The position numbers and the translations under genes were made by a program. Under the pieces are notes generated by a model. It saw only the letters and a list, made by a program, of their open reading frames with translations. It had not been told where the DNA came from and did no database searches. Below, piece by piece: positions 26,433 to 40,045 of a stretch of 64,000 nt of DNA; the stretch's first letter is position 1, and every line of letters starts with the position of its first letter. Source of the DNA: Oryzias latipes (lineage: Eukaryota; Chordata; Actinopteri; Beloniformes; Adrianichthyidae); contig NC_019866.2 of the NCBI RefSeq assembly GCF_002234675.1, positions 6,677,307-6,741,306 of the forward strand, in the 5' to 3' direction.

Positions 26433-29400
26433 AGTCATGCACGTGACAGACTTTTCTTCACATATTCCTGTTTATTAGATTATAAAAAGAAAACTATTTC
26501 ACTGAACTCAGTTTTCTTTACCTCAAGAAAACATATTTATGATGGTTAAATATAATGTCAGAAATATAAAAGTATCTGATTAACAATTGCACCTTCCCGT
26601 AAAAGAAAAAAAAAGTAATCTGCTCCTACAGTTAATTCAAGCCCTTTCTTTTTCTATATTAAATTATAATAAATTCATTAAAGAGAGATATTGTGACTAA
26701 AGATTTGTTTATGTTACAGAAAAATGTTCATGAAATGAGTTGATAATCTTAGGAGGTTAGGCTCTGGGCTGATTACGCTGTGCATGCTTGGGATTAACTC
26801 AGACCATAGATGTATAAACCCCAGAGCCAAGACATTGACAGTCGTTATAGAGGCTAAACCATTCCAAAGCATCACTCTAGTAATGGGCTAAGAAGAAGGG
26901 AGAGCCATTTAGCCATTGGTTCAAAGTGAAAGCCTAATTGATGACGGTGTGTAGAGTGACATAACAAGCTAGCATACCTGCAGGTGAGGTCGATCTTCCT
27001 TTCTGAAATTGTGCCAAAGCCTTAAAATGTCTAAATCTGCTTAAAAGACTGACATCTTAACACAGGGAACAAAAGCAAAGCCAAGCTTAAATGCGTTGAA
27101 CTAAACTCTTTAAGAAATGTGCAAAACTTCCCAGAGGTACTGCACATCCTTGACTGTCTTATAGCTAAAGGACAATTGTTTAAGATCACAAATCACAGAT
27201 ATTGTGCACATTTAAATGCATGCACCTATGTCTCCAGTGTTTCCCATTGCTTAGAATACCTATCGCACAACACATGATATTTTAAAAGGCTACAGGCACA
27301 CAGACATGGTTAATTCTCCTCAGGTTCAGATTTTGGCAATGTGTCATCAATTCTGCATTGAGTGCACTTTCACACACTCTGCATCCTAAAAATACTTAAG
27401 AGTCTCTGGCTTTTTGCCCACTCTCTCTAGCTTTCAAAACATTCTCGTCTCCCTCCAACTGACTTTTCAGTGTCTATCCTGCAAGGCCATAACTACTATA
27501 TAAATAGTTTCAATGCAGACTTGCTCAAATGTGTTGTAAGAAAATTCTTAGGAAAAACAACTGCAGTATAGATAAGCCACTTAAATGTTAGTTGTTGTTA
27601 CATTGTTAAAGAGAAGTGAGAAGTGTTTGGGAAAACCTTATCAGTTACACAACTCTTGTTTGATGTAAGAATGCCAGACAAAATGAGGGCATATCTCAGC
27701 TGTTTGTTTGCACAGTCAGTTGTTGTGTCTATTCTACAGGGTGTAATCCTGGATGTGCAGGCTGTTTATCTGTTCTTGTTGGATTTTGATCTCTATCAAT
27801 TTCCAAACATCTTTTTTTTTTTGTATTATTGTTTTCCACTTTGCTTGCAATGGCTAGAGATAACAGCTTTTTCTCTGCTATTTCCATTTTTTTGCTGAGG
27901 AATGTTTGCTTTTAAAATTCCAGTTGTAAGGTTTATTGTGATCTGGGGTTTTCTTATGAAGACATACTTGCCAGCTGTAAACCACATACTCAAATAGTTC
28001 AACGATACAACTGCTACGAGAGTCTGACCATTCCATGTGCATTTCCCAAACTCTGTTCAGACTCTAGCTAATGTGTAGTCAATAATGGTTCCCACAGCAG
28101 ATGCCTCAGGTGTAAGATTTCACACAATCTCTTAAACACGAGAAGCCTCTTTCTAAAACATGATTCCTCCATTGCACAAGCTCTGCTGTAAATTTTGACA
28201 GAGTCATCCGGAATACATCAGTCTGGAATGCCCAGCGTTACTGTAAAATAGACAAGCAAGCAAGCAAGCAGGGAATGTGAGGGGTTAACTGGGGCAAAAG
28301 GGTCACAAGTTGAATCTGGAAATGTTTTCCCTTGCCTGCTTGCTGCTGATCCAATTCTGCATGCCACATAGACTCCAGGAACAGATGTACCCAGAGCCAG
28401 GGTTACTAACACCTCCCTCTGAGCGGCATCTTCAAACACTGTCACTGCAACATAACAGGAAGAGAGAAGATTCTTGACATGGTGTTGTGTGAACCAAGCA
28501 GTGTCCCCCAAGAATCCTGCTGCATCTTTAGTCACATTCTCTTCTAAGAATCCGTTACAGGACCCCACGTGCCCCCAAAACAGTCATTTTCAGATTTCAT
28601 CATTTTGCTCCCTTACACAACGTTTCAGCCAACTTTTTAATGACATAAAAAATATTTCTGCCATGACTTTTTATCCCCTTTTTTCACAGTAGGTGCTTTG
28701 GGTCAAGTAGTGTGGCAGTTAAAGAGCTTTAAAGCAGCCCTATCCCATTACTTGGGCCAACAGCCATCACAGAGCAATCCTCTGTTCACTAAAATACTAG
28801 CTTTGGCTTTCCACACAGAGGGGGGTATCTGCAGCAGGATGAGGGTCCAGTTTAATGTTAAACACATCAGGGGAGGAAATCCTGTCTGAGTCATGGGCCA
28901 GGGTGACTAGGGGTCCGTTTTCTAAATCCCTAGCTTGGAATTGTCAGATAAATGCCAAAACTTGGGCTTGACTGATTGAAGAGAAGCTGGGTCCCCACAG
29001 ACACACCAGTTCCTTCAAAAAATCTCCTAAAGGCCTTAAACGGAGACATCTCTGCTGTACTCTAGATATGGTTGACTAAACATTCAAAAAATATACAAAA
29101 GTTAACCATCTAAACACTTTGATGGCGGTCCAGACTTCACAACTGTGTTGACAGTCAGTTTGGTTCACCATCATGAGAGTCTGGCTGTGATGCGGCTTGC
29201 AGGGTAACAGGATCCCTCGGGCAGAAACTCAAACATGAGATGAAAAAGGATGGATGGAGCAGCTTCCTGCTCCCCTCTGATCAGGTTTACATGTTTCATT
29301 TCTGTCTACTATGAGTCTGTGTTGGAAACACTGCACTCCATCATGACAGACTGCACTTTGAGAAGTCACGTGTTGGGTTTAGGCTGCAATATCACATGGT

Positions 29401-29560
29401 TTTCCGGTACTTATTGCATTTAACTGCAGCATTTATTCATTTTGCTTTGTTTTGAGCAGATACAAACCTCATTCTAACAGTTGTTAGGCTGCAGAGAACC
29501 TGGCTTGTTTTGTTCTGAGAGCTCAGACAAATCATTCACCTTACTTCAGATCCAGATTAT

Positions 29561-29595
29561 ATTGACTTAACTTGGTACACGCAAGTTAAGTCAAT
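29561..29595. repeat. perfect hairpin, 14-bp arms with 7-nt loop
   Basis: ATTGACTTAACTTG, loop GTACACG, then the exact reverse complement of the first arm. It stands alone in the intergenic region without other repeat features around it. Confidence 0.95.
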
Positions 29596-30940
29596 TTCAG
29601 GTTATTCTGAGCGTCTTCAAATGTGTACTAGAGACTCATGTGTCATTTTTTGGAAAGAATTGAGAATGGTGTGGAGGAGGAGATGCAGGAAGCAGTGAAA
29701 ATGGCTGAAATATTGCGAGTGTGAATGTTAAAGTGTCTGAAATGGAACTGCTTGTTAAGGTTCTTTATACGCCAAATTATAATTTAAAATAATCCTAACA
29801 AGTTGTGGTAATGATTTCAAAGATTTCCTTTTGTTTTTTTTACTTTCAGAGCATGCACATGGAGGGAGGGCTTTCTCCTTTCTGTTTTTTTCTTCTTTGA
29901 CTTCTCCAGTGCAAGGCTGAAGGAGTGAGCTCTAAAAATAAAACATATGTTCCTCCAGGTCTGTGGGAGCAGGGGCCCCAAGCATATTGTTTTGGGATAA
30001 GGGGGAGGAAAGGGAGGATCTGGAGAGAAAAAGAGACAAAAAGTGGCTGGTGGAGCTCAATGGAGAGCTCTGAAATATTTTTAAGCTGTAAACACATACC
30101 TTTTTAAATGTTTATTTTCTAAGGGAAACGTGTGGGATGAATGTGGGACAGTGTGTTTGTGTGACATAGAGGCAGCTGACAACGCGATTAGGTTCCATTT
30201 AGCTAAAAAGAGGCTTTCAGGAGTCTTGATTTACAAAATATATGTGAAAAGATATAAAAGGATTAAGACACAAAGAGTGTAACTTGTGCCAAGAGTGCTT
30301 TATGGTACGGAATGAGTTAACATCAGCTGAAGTGTGTGGGGAGAGTACAGTGAAGTGAAGGGATATTAAGGGAGAAGAGGCATGAATGCCAGAGGGGCAG
30401 GGTAAGTCACGTGTCTGGGTTTAGCACTAGTCCACCTACCTCCTACTGAATACTTTTATGCTGTTTAGGAATGTAGAAAACGGAAATAGTGGGAGTATGT
30501 ACAATGTTTGTATAAAAAAGGAGGCAAAAAGGCCAGTAATCGGTTAAAAATAACACTTTAAAACACACAGTATTCTTGCTGTCAATTCAAGCAGAACTTG
30601 AAAAAGGTTGCTGAGCAAACTGTTGTGTATTTTTCATAGATTTGATATATAAAGTAGCTTAAACATAAAGATCAGTTTGGATAATGACGATTTGACTTTA
30701 AATGCATGCAATGTGCATAAAATAAATACACTAAAAAAGATTAAATTTAACAACAAACTGATGACAAAGTTTAAAATAAAAAAGAAAAGTTGATTTAACG
30801 TGACTTTTAATCAAATGCTTATTTTTTTCATAAATATCATAAATGATATGACAGACTGATGTAAACGTATTAATAAAGTCAAAACGGGTTGAACGAGAAA
30901 ACGAAAAGCAGTGACTCCTACAGAAACTGCACGAGGTGGC

Positions 30941-31408
30941 ATCGTGAGGCCACTGGACGTGTGATGTTCTGTCAGAGCGGAGGGGCGTGTCCTGAGCTTT
31001 CGTCATTGCGGGGAGTGTCAGCGTTCGGCCAATCGCGCGTGTCACTTATCCTCAGGGGGCGTGGCCTCACGTCCCACTGCATCCTAAATCCAGCTGCTGC
31101 TGCACGCTTTTGTTCAAACTCTGAAATCAGACGCTCGGCAACAAACTTTGCCTTAACTTAGAAAATGTTCGCAGAAACGGATCGATAAAGTTCGAATTTA
31201 ATGCGCCGCGTTGAGAACTGACGTTTTGTTGTCGCCCCCCTCCCTTGTTTTTGGGTCGAAATTTGGAATTTAAACAGCTCGTGAACGGAGGATCTGTCTA
31301 GGATTTTCCTGAAACCATTTCGTGGACTTCTGTGTGGAATATGACTTCTGTCTTGTACAGCTGAGAGACTTTTAGGACCATTTTTGACAGGAAGGAGAGG
31401 GTAAATGT
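30941..31408 (+). promoter_or_regulatory. PLEKHH3: PLEKHH3 promoter and probable non-coding first exon
   Basis: A clear CpG-rich island in AT-rich surroundings. It has a GGGGCGTGTCC box near 30982, a CCAAT box at 31029-31033 and GGGGGCGTGGCC at 31055-31066, with no TATA box, followed by UTR-like sequence. A splice donor AGAGG|gtaaat lies at about 31400; a second, GGACGG|gtaaag, lies at 31688 just after an ATG. It is on the right strand and side for PLEKHH3, although the secure coding exons start 12 kb further on. Assignment is by position, not by transcript. Confidence 0.5.
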
Positions 31409-34400
31409 ATGCTTTCCCTCAACCTCCTTGTTGGATACCTATGGAGGAGAGGGTACAGTGTGCGCACTTACGCAGCTCCTGGACTCATAAGCGGTGTGAA
31501 CACTGATTCCACAGACCTGGATAGCGCAAAACGGGACACCTCACCCAATTTGAATGCCTTTGCAAGGAGTTTGCTGGTTTTTTTGCTGCAGGCAGGGCTT
31601 CAGTTTGCTGGGACGGGACTATGGGGAAAAAGAGGAGGAAGAATCTTTTGAATTGCGCAACAAGGAGGATTTGACTCCCAATGGACGGGTAAAGACAAAA
31701 AAAGAGAAAACCTCCACCTGCACCACTGAATAACTCCTGCTTTGCATGAATTCTTTTTAAAACGCATGCCATAATTTCACAGAATGTCATTTAAATACCG
31801 CATTCTTAGCTACAGAAAGTGCTTTGTTTGTTTTGCACATTGACTTGGACTCTGCAAGGTGTGTAATTCCAGGCTTGTTTAAACAGCCAATACTTACAAA
31901 CCTTGATTTTAAAATGATCATCCTTGAAAAGTAAATATTGGTACTTGAACATGGGATAAGCTCTTAAAGCTTTGCCCCATGGAGGGAAACTATTGTCCAC
32001 ATAGAGGTATGCCACTGAGGTTTACAGGAATCATTACTTTCAAGTGCAAGCCTTTGGTCATGCTTTGTTAAACACAGGACGTGTTGCTGCGTAGTTTAAC
32101 ATTCAGGTTCACATGGCCTTTGAGGTCTGGACAATATTGAGCAATCCCATACACACATGCTCTGATGCAAGCAGTAAAACCCAGTGAGCTGAAGCGATCC
32201 TGTGTGTTTGGTCCTCCGTGCATTCAGCTGCAAGTAAGACTGTGGCCTTGTCTCTGTAATGTTAGTCATCTGATCAGGCACAGAGAGTTCAGTATTGTCC
32301 ACCCACTTGTGAGGGGGCATTGTTGCCTCAAAATGAGGTAGTCTCTTTCTGTAGAGCCCAACGTACATCTATTTATGTAAAGCCATATAGATCTCCCCCC
32401 AATCATGAGCTACCTCTAGCCTCAACCGCATCGACCAAATCTAAAAATGTTCAAATTTCCCATGATGCAAGAAGGGCGATGTTGGTGATGATCAAGATTA
32501 ACCCGTCCCATAATGAAAGTACTATTTTATCTCTGGTCGCACCTTGCATATCCTGCTTTTCTAATGATTGCGTCTTTGTATACTTGCAGCCAACCACTAC
32601 AGTATTGCAGGCATTTGCATGAAAACATTGAAGAGATATGCAGTTACTGTTTCAACTGTAGCTTCACAGAACCAACAACCACCCCACACACAGTAGATAA
32701 GAACCACTTCTTCTACACACACATTTTTATTGAGGTTTGTATGACACTCTATCCTTGAAATGAACCATCTGTCCACATATTGGTGGTCCGAGAGACTCCA
32801 ACTGCCCAATGTGCACTCAATACTTTGTGCTATATCTCTAAAGAGGGTCCTCCAACTGTCAAAAATTTGACTCCTTGATTCTCCCTGATCCCTCAAAAAA
32901 TGCAATTTGGATGTTAGTGTTTATTGAATTTTAGGTTGTTTGAAGGAAAAGCTCAGTCTGATGACGTTGATTGAAGCAAACATGCCCTTTCGCATGAAGA
33001 TAAAGATAAGAATGTCCTCTATTGGCTGATGTGACTTTCATAACGTTCACTTTTGATTCATTTGAGTTTGTTTTTGTCATTTCCCAGCCAACTGCATTCC
33101 TAGATGCTATACAGAGAAAGCAGCGAAAGGAACTAATCTAGTGTTCGTACAGATTTAACTGGATGATGTATGTGATTTAATATTTCATGGGGATTGTGTA
33201 GCATAAAATTTGTGATGCGCCCCTTTAATATTTTGGCAAACCTATGAGGAAATTCAAGGTGAAACAGGAAAAACCGGTTGAAGTCCTAACGATATTTCAG
33301 TTATCGGTTCTCTTCTATAAAATGGCGACGCAAGTCAAACTGAAGATACTTAAACCTTTTATAAACAAAGAAAACAAGCTATTTAGCACTCCAGATCATA
33401 GTCATGGTGCCATTGATGGACATGAGAAATCATTTGAAATAGCTGGCTGTGAAAAGATGCTGACAGAGTGAACTTTTGTCCAATAACGTCCTAAATAATC
33501 AGTTTTTGGCTCGAAAAAGCTTTTTCTTAATGTAAATGAAACCAGTTGTGTTGATTATCCTAACCAAATCTAAAACTCAAAATTGTTTTATGCCCCATTT
33601 GTAGATTGGTACCTGTTGCCCCCCGCCCCCCAGTAATTAAGGACGCAGCTGATCCAGTCTAAGCCAATATCATCAGCTGATCAGATGGCATCCCCTTTCA
33701 GCAGACTGATCTAATTGACAAAGGGTTACAGACGGTCAGCATTGATTTCTAGTAAAAAAAAAAAAAATACCCTTAGGTCTGCTACGTTTAAATGTTTTTC
33801 CAAAAAAGCTGTTTCTTTTTAAACGTGTTATTTTTTTAGGCAGCTGGTCAGACCCAGCTAGTGCATTTGTGTAGTTATTTTAAGATCCATAACATTGCAA
33901 AACTCAGTTTAGCATGGCTCACTCCAAAGAAACCCACAGGGACCAAAACCAGCAAAACTGGTGGAATCTCTCTTCTTAATACAAAATCCACCACAAGCTG
34001 CTTTGTTGGCCAGCAAGCTGACAGAGAACGTCATCATGTGTGTCTTCCAAAGGCCAGACTCTTCTTATGGAGTTTGAAATGATGAGTCAGAGCTGACGCT
34101 TGTGTAGGTTTGGCTCTCGGGAGCACAAGGCTATGTCAGAACCCCCCCCCCCTCCCTTATGTTTGCACTTTTTAAAAGAAACTCCACTTTAACAGCTGCC
34201 CAAACAGTCACCCTGAGCTGAATGCCCCCAGTGTTGGAACTGCTTGGCACTATTTTTAGAACAGCGTATCCGCCATTCACCTGTGTTACCTTTCAAGCTT
34301 TCATTCATGCTTCACAAGTCCTGTAGAGTCCCACCACAGTTCTAAGTCCGCTGTGTCCCTGTTGCTTTGGATAAAGTCAGGTTTTGGTGAGAGTGGGCCC

Positions 34401-36573
34401 AGTGACCATTAGTATAAGCCCCTGCCTTCAGAGGTGTCATAATACGCTGGTTTATATTTGGTTTCCGTTGCGTCTCTTCCCTTCCACTTCCAGGCCACAC
34501 ATCTGGTCGTCAGGCCGACACTAGCTGAGCCCAAGCATTTCCTCCTGGTTACTCAGCCTCCCGGGAGAGCCTGGAGAGAAACATCAAGAGTGCAAACTGG
34601 GTAGAGCAAGAGAGGAAGTCAGCCATGGAAGGAACACATCACGGCATCTTTTCCCTGTTTCCCTCCATGCTCCACTCCAGTCTGGAGTGATTCATCCTCT
34701 GCCCGTCCAAGAGGAGATCTTTTGCCAATGCTCTGCATTGCACGCAATCCTTGTTATTCATCCCACAGCCCATTAACCCGATCTGATTTTTTGGTGGAAT
34801 TTTCTATACTTTGTGCAGAAGTAATGAACATATTTCATCTTTAAGTGCCAAACATTAGTATACAGATCATTCTTGAAGTGTTTCATACTCTTTTTTTTCT
34901 GAATTATTTAAGTCCAGGTTGGCTGAGGCTCTTGGCACCTTTGGGAAAATCACTTACTTTGTGTTTCCAGGCAGAAGTAGAGAATATTCATAGGTACTCT
35001 CTTCATAAGTCACTTTCCAGCACCATGTTGTTCCTGCTTGTATGGTTTGGCATTTATCTTGTGTGTTACACATTAATGAATTTTCGTTATCCACACCCTT
35101 GTCCTTTTCATTTACCCAAAAGCCCAAAGTTATAAATAAAATACAAATTCCATACTGCCCTATAAATGTACAGTTCATGTTTTCTTTGTTATTTTGAGGA
35201 ATCTAAAAAGAAGCAGTGGACTGTTTTTGTGGGCCAGTGGCTATACTTAGTAGAGTTTGCCCAGTAGTAAAGTGTGGTGTGTGTGAACCGTGAGGGGGCC
35301 CAGAACTGACCTGGATAGTGTTTCAGGTAGTCCGAGTAGGGCCAGGGCAGCTGCAGGAGCAGGCTCAAAGCTGTGGTTCACAGAGACAACAAACCTGGCC
35401 ACAGGGGCACATAATGCTACGCTGCACAACAGGGAATCAGTCTTTCACATAGAGAAGCTCTGATGTCTAATGGGGGTTTTCCAAGGTCAGGGTGGGAGTC
35501 TAAAGTGCAAAGAAATGTGAAAGAAACATCTTCATCAGTAATTTGCTTACTTTAGGGAAAAATGTATTATTTAACCCAAATAGTTGGTTTTAAATACATG
35601 TTGTTGGCACTCGAGTAGTTGTCTTGATGGTCTATAATTGCCACCTTTGATAACTGCATTAATCTTCATTCAATCATCATTCTGTTAATTAAATATACAT
35701 AAATTCCACCTAAAGTTTTCGGACAAACCAACACCTCTGCCTGATTTAAATAAAAAAAAAACACTAAGTCAGGTTTATAATTGGATCAAGGTTAGCTACA
35801 TAACCAGTCTGAAAAAGAAACTTATTTAAGTGTGGAGTTTGCCATAAAGGATCCCTCTGTGATGTGTCCTTTGCCTGTTTTGCATGCCATGTGTCTCCTC
35901 CTAAGCTTACCCTTTTACAAGTCAAAGCTCACTGGTAAAGTGCTGCTATGTGCCAGGAGCTGCTGCATGCTCTGTTAAAACAGCCACTTGATGCGAACCA
36001 TCGAGGATCACTCAAACGTGTGGATAAGTCTAAGAATAGACAACCTTTTACCCTCAATTTACCCATTTCTCTTTTCTGTCAACAGACTCCAGGTAATGTG
36101 ATTGCTTCTCAACCAACTTGTGCAGGCAACGGGACAAATGGGTAAGAAAGGATAATCCATTCCTGATTATTTTAATCGTCTCACTGCTTTTTTACAGCCT
36201 ATTTTTAGATACAAATGTTCTATCATGACCTTGGTTGTCCTTTTTCGTTAGACTTTAACAGAAACAATTTGACGCTCTGTCAATGTTCATACAAACTGGT
36301 TGCAAAGATGCAGCCTGCATGTCAGCATTGCACAATAGGCTTGGTCGTGTGGCGAACAAGTGCATGACAGTGAAAAGGAACAATTCATGGAGGACTTGAT
36401 CTAGCCTATTAATGCATGACTGTGATCTCAGACAGTGGTGTAGCCAGAGCTTTGCCTCTCTCTGTATCTGGCATCATTCCCTTATCACCCCCCCCCCCAC
36501 CCCTGTGATCCATTTCTAAAGAAGATCTGCCAACATAAAAGCAATGAGTCACAAAGCTCTTTTTTGGGGTGGG

Positions 36574-36611
36574 GGTGTGTGTTTGTGTGTGTGTGTGTGT
36601 GGGTGGGGGGG
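36574..36611. repeat. (GT)n microsatellite with G runs
   Basis: Simple GT-rich tract in the presumed first intron of PLEKHH3. A similar mixed GT/G tract lies at about 37990-38050. Confidence 0.85.
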
Positions 36612-37481
36612 ATATTAAACTCCAGAAATGTGTATCATCTTTCAACAAGAAACGAGCAGGCGGGAAGTGGGTAGGTGAACTGGAGATATTTTGCAGAAGG
36701 AGGGGGGAAAGAAGGATAAGAAACTGGACGAAGCCTGTGTGACTCAGTTTTACCTCGATAGCACTCCCAGAAGAGGTGGGGCTCAGATGCGTGTGTCATT
36801 TCTGCAGTCTAGTGGCAGTGGCTTTCGGCGACATGGCTTAATTAGCTGCTGGTTTTGAAGGGAGTGTGTTAAAAGCTTGGGTGTAATCATCGCACACAGT
36901 GCAGAGATTAGAGGGAGCAGTGCATGCTGGTTATTACCTGGCTGACAAGAGGACACACCTAGAAGTTCAGATGCATTGAGCTAATTCAAGCTGGGCTCTG
37001 ATTGGTCAGTGGTTTGTAATGTAACTACCAGTGTCACATTGATTCATTTCAAGACTTGCTTTACAGGAAAAGTAACTTTGGTTAGTTTGTACTTTTACTG
37101 AACTGATGATGATACAGAAACTATTCTTTGAGCTTTTTTGCATGTTCAGTTTGTACGTTATGTAGAAACAAATACAAGTTGTCTGAAAAAGCATTTTTAT
37201 TAATTTTTTTATTCCATTTCGACATCATGTACAGCAAGAGCATATAAACCAAATACAAGCCAAAAGAATATTTTATTGCACAAATGAAATAAAGTAATAC
37301 AGAATCTAAAGAGCCAAAATTTTCTCTTAAAAAAAAAAAAAAAAATCCTTGACTAACTGGTCTTCACTCTTTTCCATAAAATGCATGGGAAAATTTACAT
37401 TTTACAATAAAAAGCCTATTTACAGTTTTGACTTTATGAAAATAATTTCCAAAGGTATTGCTAATTTCATCTTCTTCAAGT

Positions 37482-37853
37482 GCAACTCTTATCATCTTTT
37501 GAACTATTTAAAAAGCGTTTCAAGTGGTCTTTTAGTTATGATATAAAAAAATTAAATAAAAGGTGTTTCTTTTTCTACGGTATAGTTTCTGCAGAGCGGC
37601 AGTAGTTCATTAGAAATTCACCTCTGAGTTGTGGGCGAAGCAGGAAGGTCCTGGCCAGCCCAGCGTGCTGTCTACATCACAAATGCTTTCTTTTTCAAAT
37701 GACATTTTTATGTCTTCTCCTGATTCACAGTGATTTGAACAAAGGGTTGCTCAAAAATGCAATTTTGAGCTTAATTTTCTAATAAATGTCCTCCATCAGA
37801 AAAATGCTACAATTACATGTTAAAAACCCCAAGAACATGAGTGCGTGTTTAAA
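37482..37853 (+). mobile_element. TIR repeat family, copy E (internally deleted)
   Basis: About 370 bp in the PLEKHH3 5' intronic region. Both termini are decayed; the right end reads GAGTGCGTGTTTAAA. Clear family blocks: TATAGTTTCTGCAGAGCGGC, ATTAGAAATTCACCTCTGAG, CTCCTGATTCACAGTGATTT and ATGTCCTCCATCAGAAAAA. Confidence 0.8.
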
Positions 37854-39868
37854 ATCCTGCCATACTTTGCAGGAAACACTAAAAAGAAAGGGTGTAATAC
37901 AATGGTGTTTCCTTTTTAAAAAGGGATTCTTTTAACTTGAGGTTTTAGCTAGCACAACTCTGGGAAGCATTTTCTGTCTGTCTCAAGTTTTTGTGTGTGT
38001 GTGTGGGGGGGGGGGTGTGCGTGTGTGTGTTTCATGAGTGTGTGTGTTTTTTTAGGTACACGCTAAAGTGTCTTGTACCTTTCAGTCAGCAGATTATATT
38101 TCATGTCTTATCTGTGATTACACCCTAATTTGTCACTTTCATAACTACATTTCAGCCCTAAGTCTTTTACTTTGTGTGGATTAGGCAGAGAACAAACTGT
38201 ACCAATATGAAATGGACACGTTTAAAACTTCATCAATGGCTCTACTAATTGGTTTCATGTACTTTCTTTAGCTCCTCCCATTGCCAGTCAAAGAAATGAC
38301 AGATCTTTTTTACGCTTGGCTCCAATGCCTGGAAGAACAAAAGGTTTTTCTAAGAATGTATTTCATGTCAGTGATTGAATGCATGCTTGACAGTGGCTGC
38401 ATGTGTGCCTCTCTATTTGTGTAAAGAGCATGGGAGTGGGGCCCTGATAATTACGTGTCTGGGTGTCTGTGCCCACGTCAGTCAACCATCACAAACTGGC
38501 TGTGCCTACAGTTAAAAATATGTCATAATTTCCTACAGTGCAAATTTTTAGCATTTGAGAATGACTTCATTCAGACTAAAACATTTTTTTCTACTGACAA
38601 CTCGCTCGTCTTCAGTTACAAACTCAGACTTCCTGTTGCACACTTCTCTGGTCCCCGAACATGTCTTTTTTTTTTTCTTCACTCTGCTTGGTCCAGAATG
38701 TTTTGGCAAGGGTCTTGTGTAAACAGAGTATTTTTAGCTGGAAGGTCATATAGGCCCAATCTTAATAACCACATTTCCATTTTTCCCACCAGCCCAGTTT
38801 TAGCCATATTAATCTCTGTAGGGGAGCAGATGCACCTCTAGCAAAAAAAATAAAAAGCACTATAATATATTATACATTCTTATTTAAAAATGTGTCATGA
38901 TTAAACTTAGTTGCATTATTTATGTTCTGTTTTTCCACCTGGACACCCACACCTTTTTGATTGACCATTCAATCTGTTCATCAGGAAAATATGGATATTT
39001 CTATCTGGAAATGTATTATATTTTATACATGTGACCAAAGTCCTAATGACTCATTTAGCATCTTTTCATGTTCGTCCTGTTAAAAAAAAAAACTGCCCGT
39101 TTTGTATGCCCGAACATGTTTCCACTGCGGTCATTCAAGCCTAAGAGCAAGGACACCTCTTTTCTAACTTTAATTAGTGTCTCAGTGCTGGGATTAGACT
39201 CCAGCCTGAAATCAATTACTCGTCACCGCAGCCGCCACCAGACTTTGGGTCACAAAGTAATCAACTTGTTGTCCCGGTCAACCTCCGGATTTAAATGTGT
39301 CACTGTGGTTTTGGCTGCAAAAATTCTCCAAACTGTAACGTGTTACCTTTGATGTCCCATTTGGTGAGAGTGTGAGCAGACTGTTTATCATGGATCTGAG
39401 TCATTATGTACTGCATAGTTATAATACCATACACAATGTTATTTTTTTGCCTTTTTGTTTTTAAATTGGATTTTTAAGTTAACTGTATTGAAAGGCTTAG
39501 AAAGTAGGTTGAAACCAATCCTAATCAGTTTATCACAGCTTCCTCTCTTTCCCTTCTCTGGTGTGGTTTCATCCACTGTTTTGGTGAAAGGTTTAATGTT
39601 TCTAAAAATTTGCCACATTTACTGAAGTTAACTCCAAGCAACACACGTGTGTCATGTAAAGAACTTTAAAAGGGTTGTTTGTTTTTTAAACTAAACTGAA
39701 CAAATGTTTATTTTTGGTGCAGAGTTTGACTTTAACGCAATAACAGTGAATGAGAAACTGCTTATTTTGAAACTGGCCTCCAGTGGTTATTTAAGGTACT
39801 GCAACATTGAACAACTCAAAAGACCTGTTAGGTCCACCCATGCTGCCATCCAACTGGTACTCCGATAC

Positions 39869-40045
39869 CCATCCATCCATCCATCCATCCATCCATCCAT
39901 CCATCCATCCATCCATCCATCCATCTATCCATCTTTAGAACCTGTTGAATCCCTCTTGGGGTCCCGAGGCCTACCAAGCTTCTGTTTTGCATGGGCAGGG
40001 TAGACCCTAAACAGGTTATCAGTCGGTTGCAGGGCTACTCAAATA
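39869..40045 (-). repeat. (ATCC)n microsatellite plus reversed SINE/LINE tail relic
   Basis: A run of ATCC units (39869-39933) is followed by sequence matching, in reverse, the 3' body of the SINE at 42 kb. Compare GGGGTCCCGAGGCC and ACCCTAAACAGGTTATCAGTC here with the reversed GACCTGTCC...CCCTGCGACAGACTGG block there. The microsatellite is therefore probably the expanded tail of an old retroposon on the minus strand. Confidence 0.6.

Larger units (their letters stand above)
20121..30940. other. intergenic region between CNTNAP1 and PLEKHH3
   Basis: About 10.8 kb between two divergently transcribed genes. No open reading frame has a recognisable domain and none reads like a chain of exons. 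In particular there is no seven-transmembrane ORF of about 350 codons corresponding to CCR10, which sits here in mammals as I recall. Contents seen: repeat copies C and D, a TTAA-flanked MITE (21778-21961), weak repeat-like stretches near 21455-21505 and 23085-23150, and a hairpin at 29561-29595. Shared control of the two genes from this region is possible but not shown. Confidence 0.6.

Noticed and set aside
31409..31651. 80-codon ORF beginning MLSLNLLVGYLWRRGY just after the CpG-rich promoter
   Set aside because: It has a faint look of the mammalian PLEKHH3 N-terminus (hydrophobic run then WRRG), but it ends in a stop without a suitable donor, and the likeness is too weak to call.
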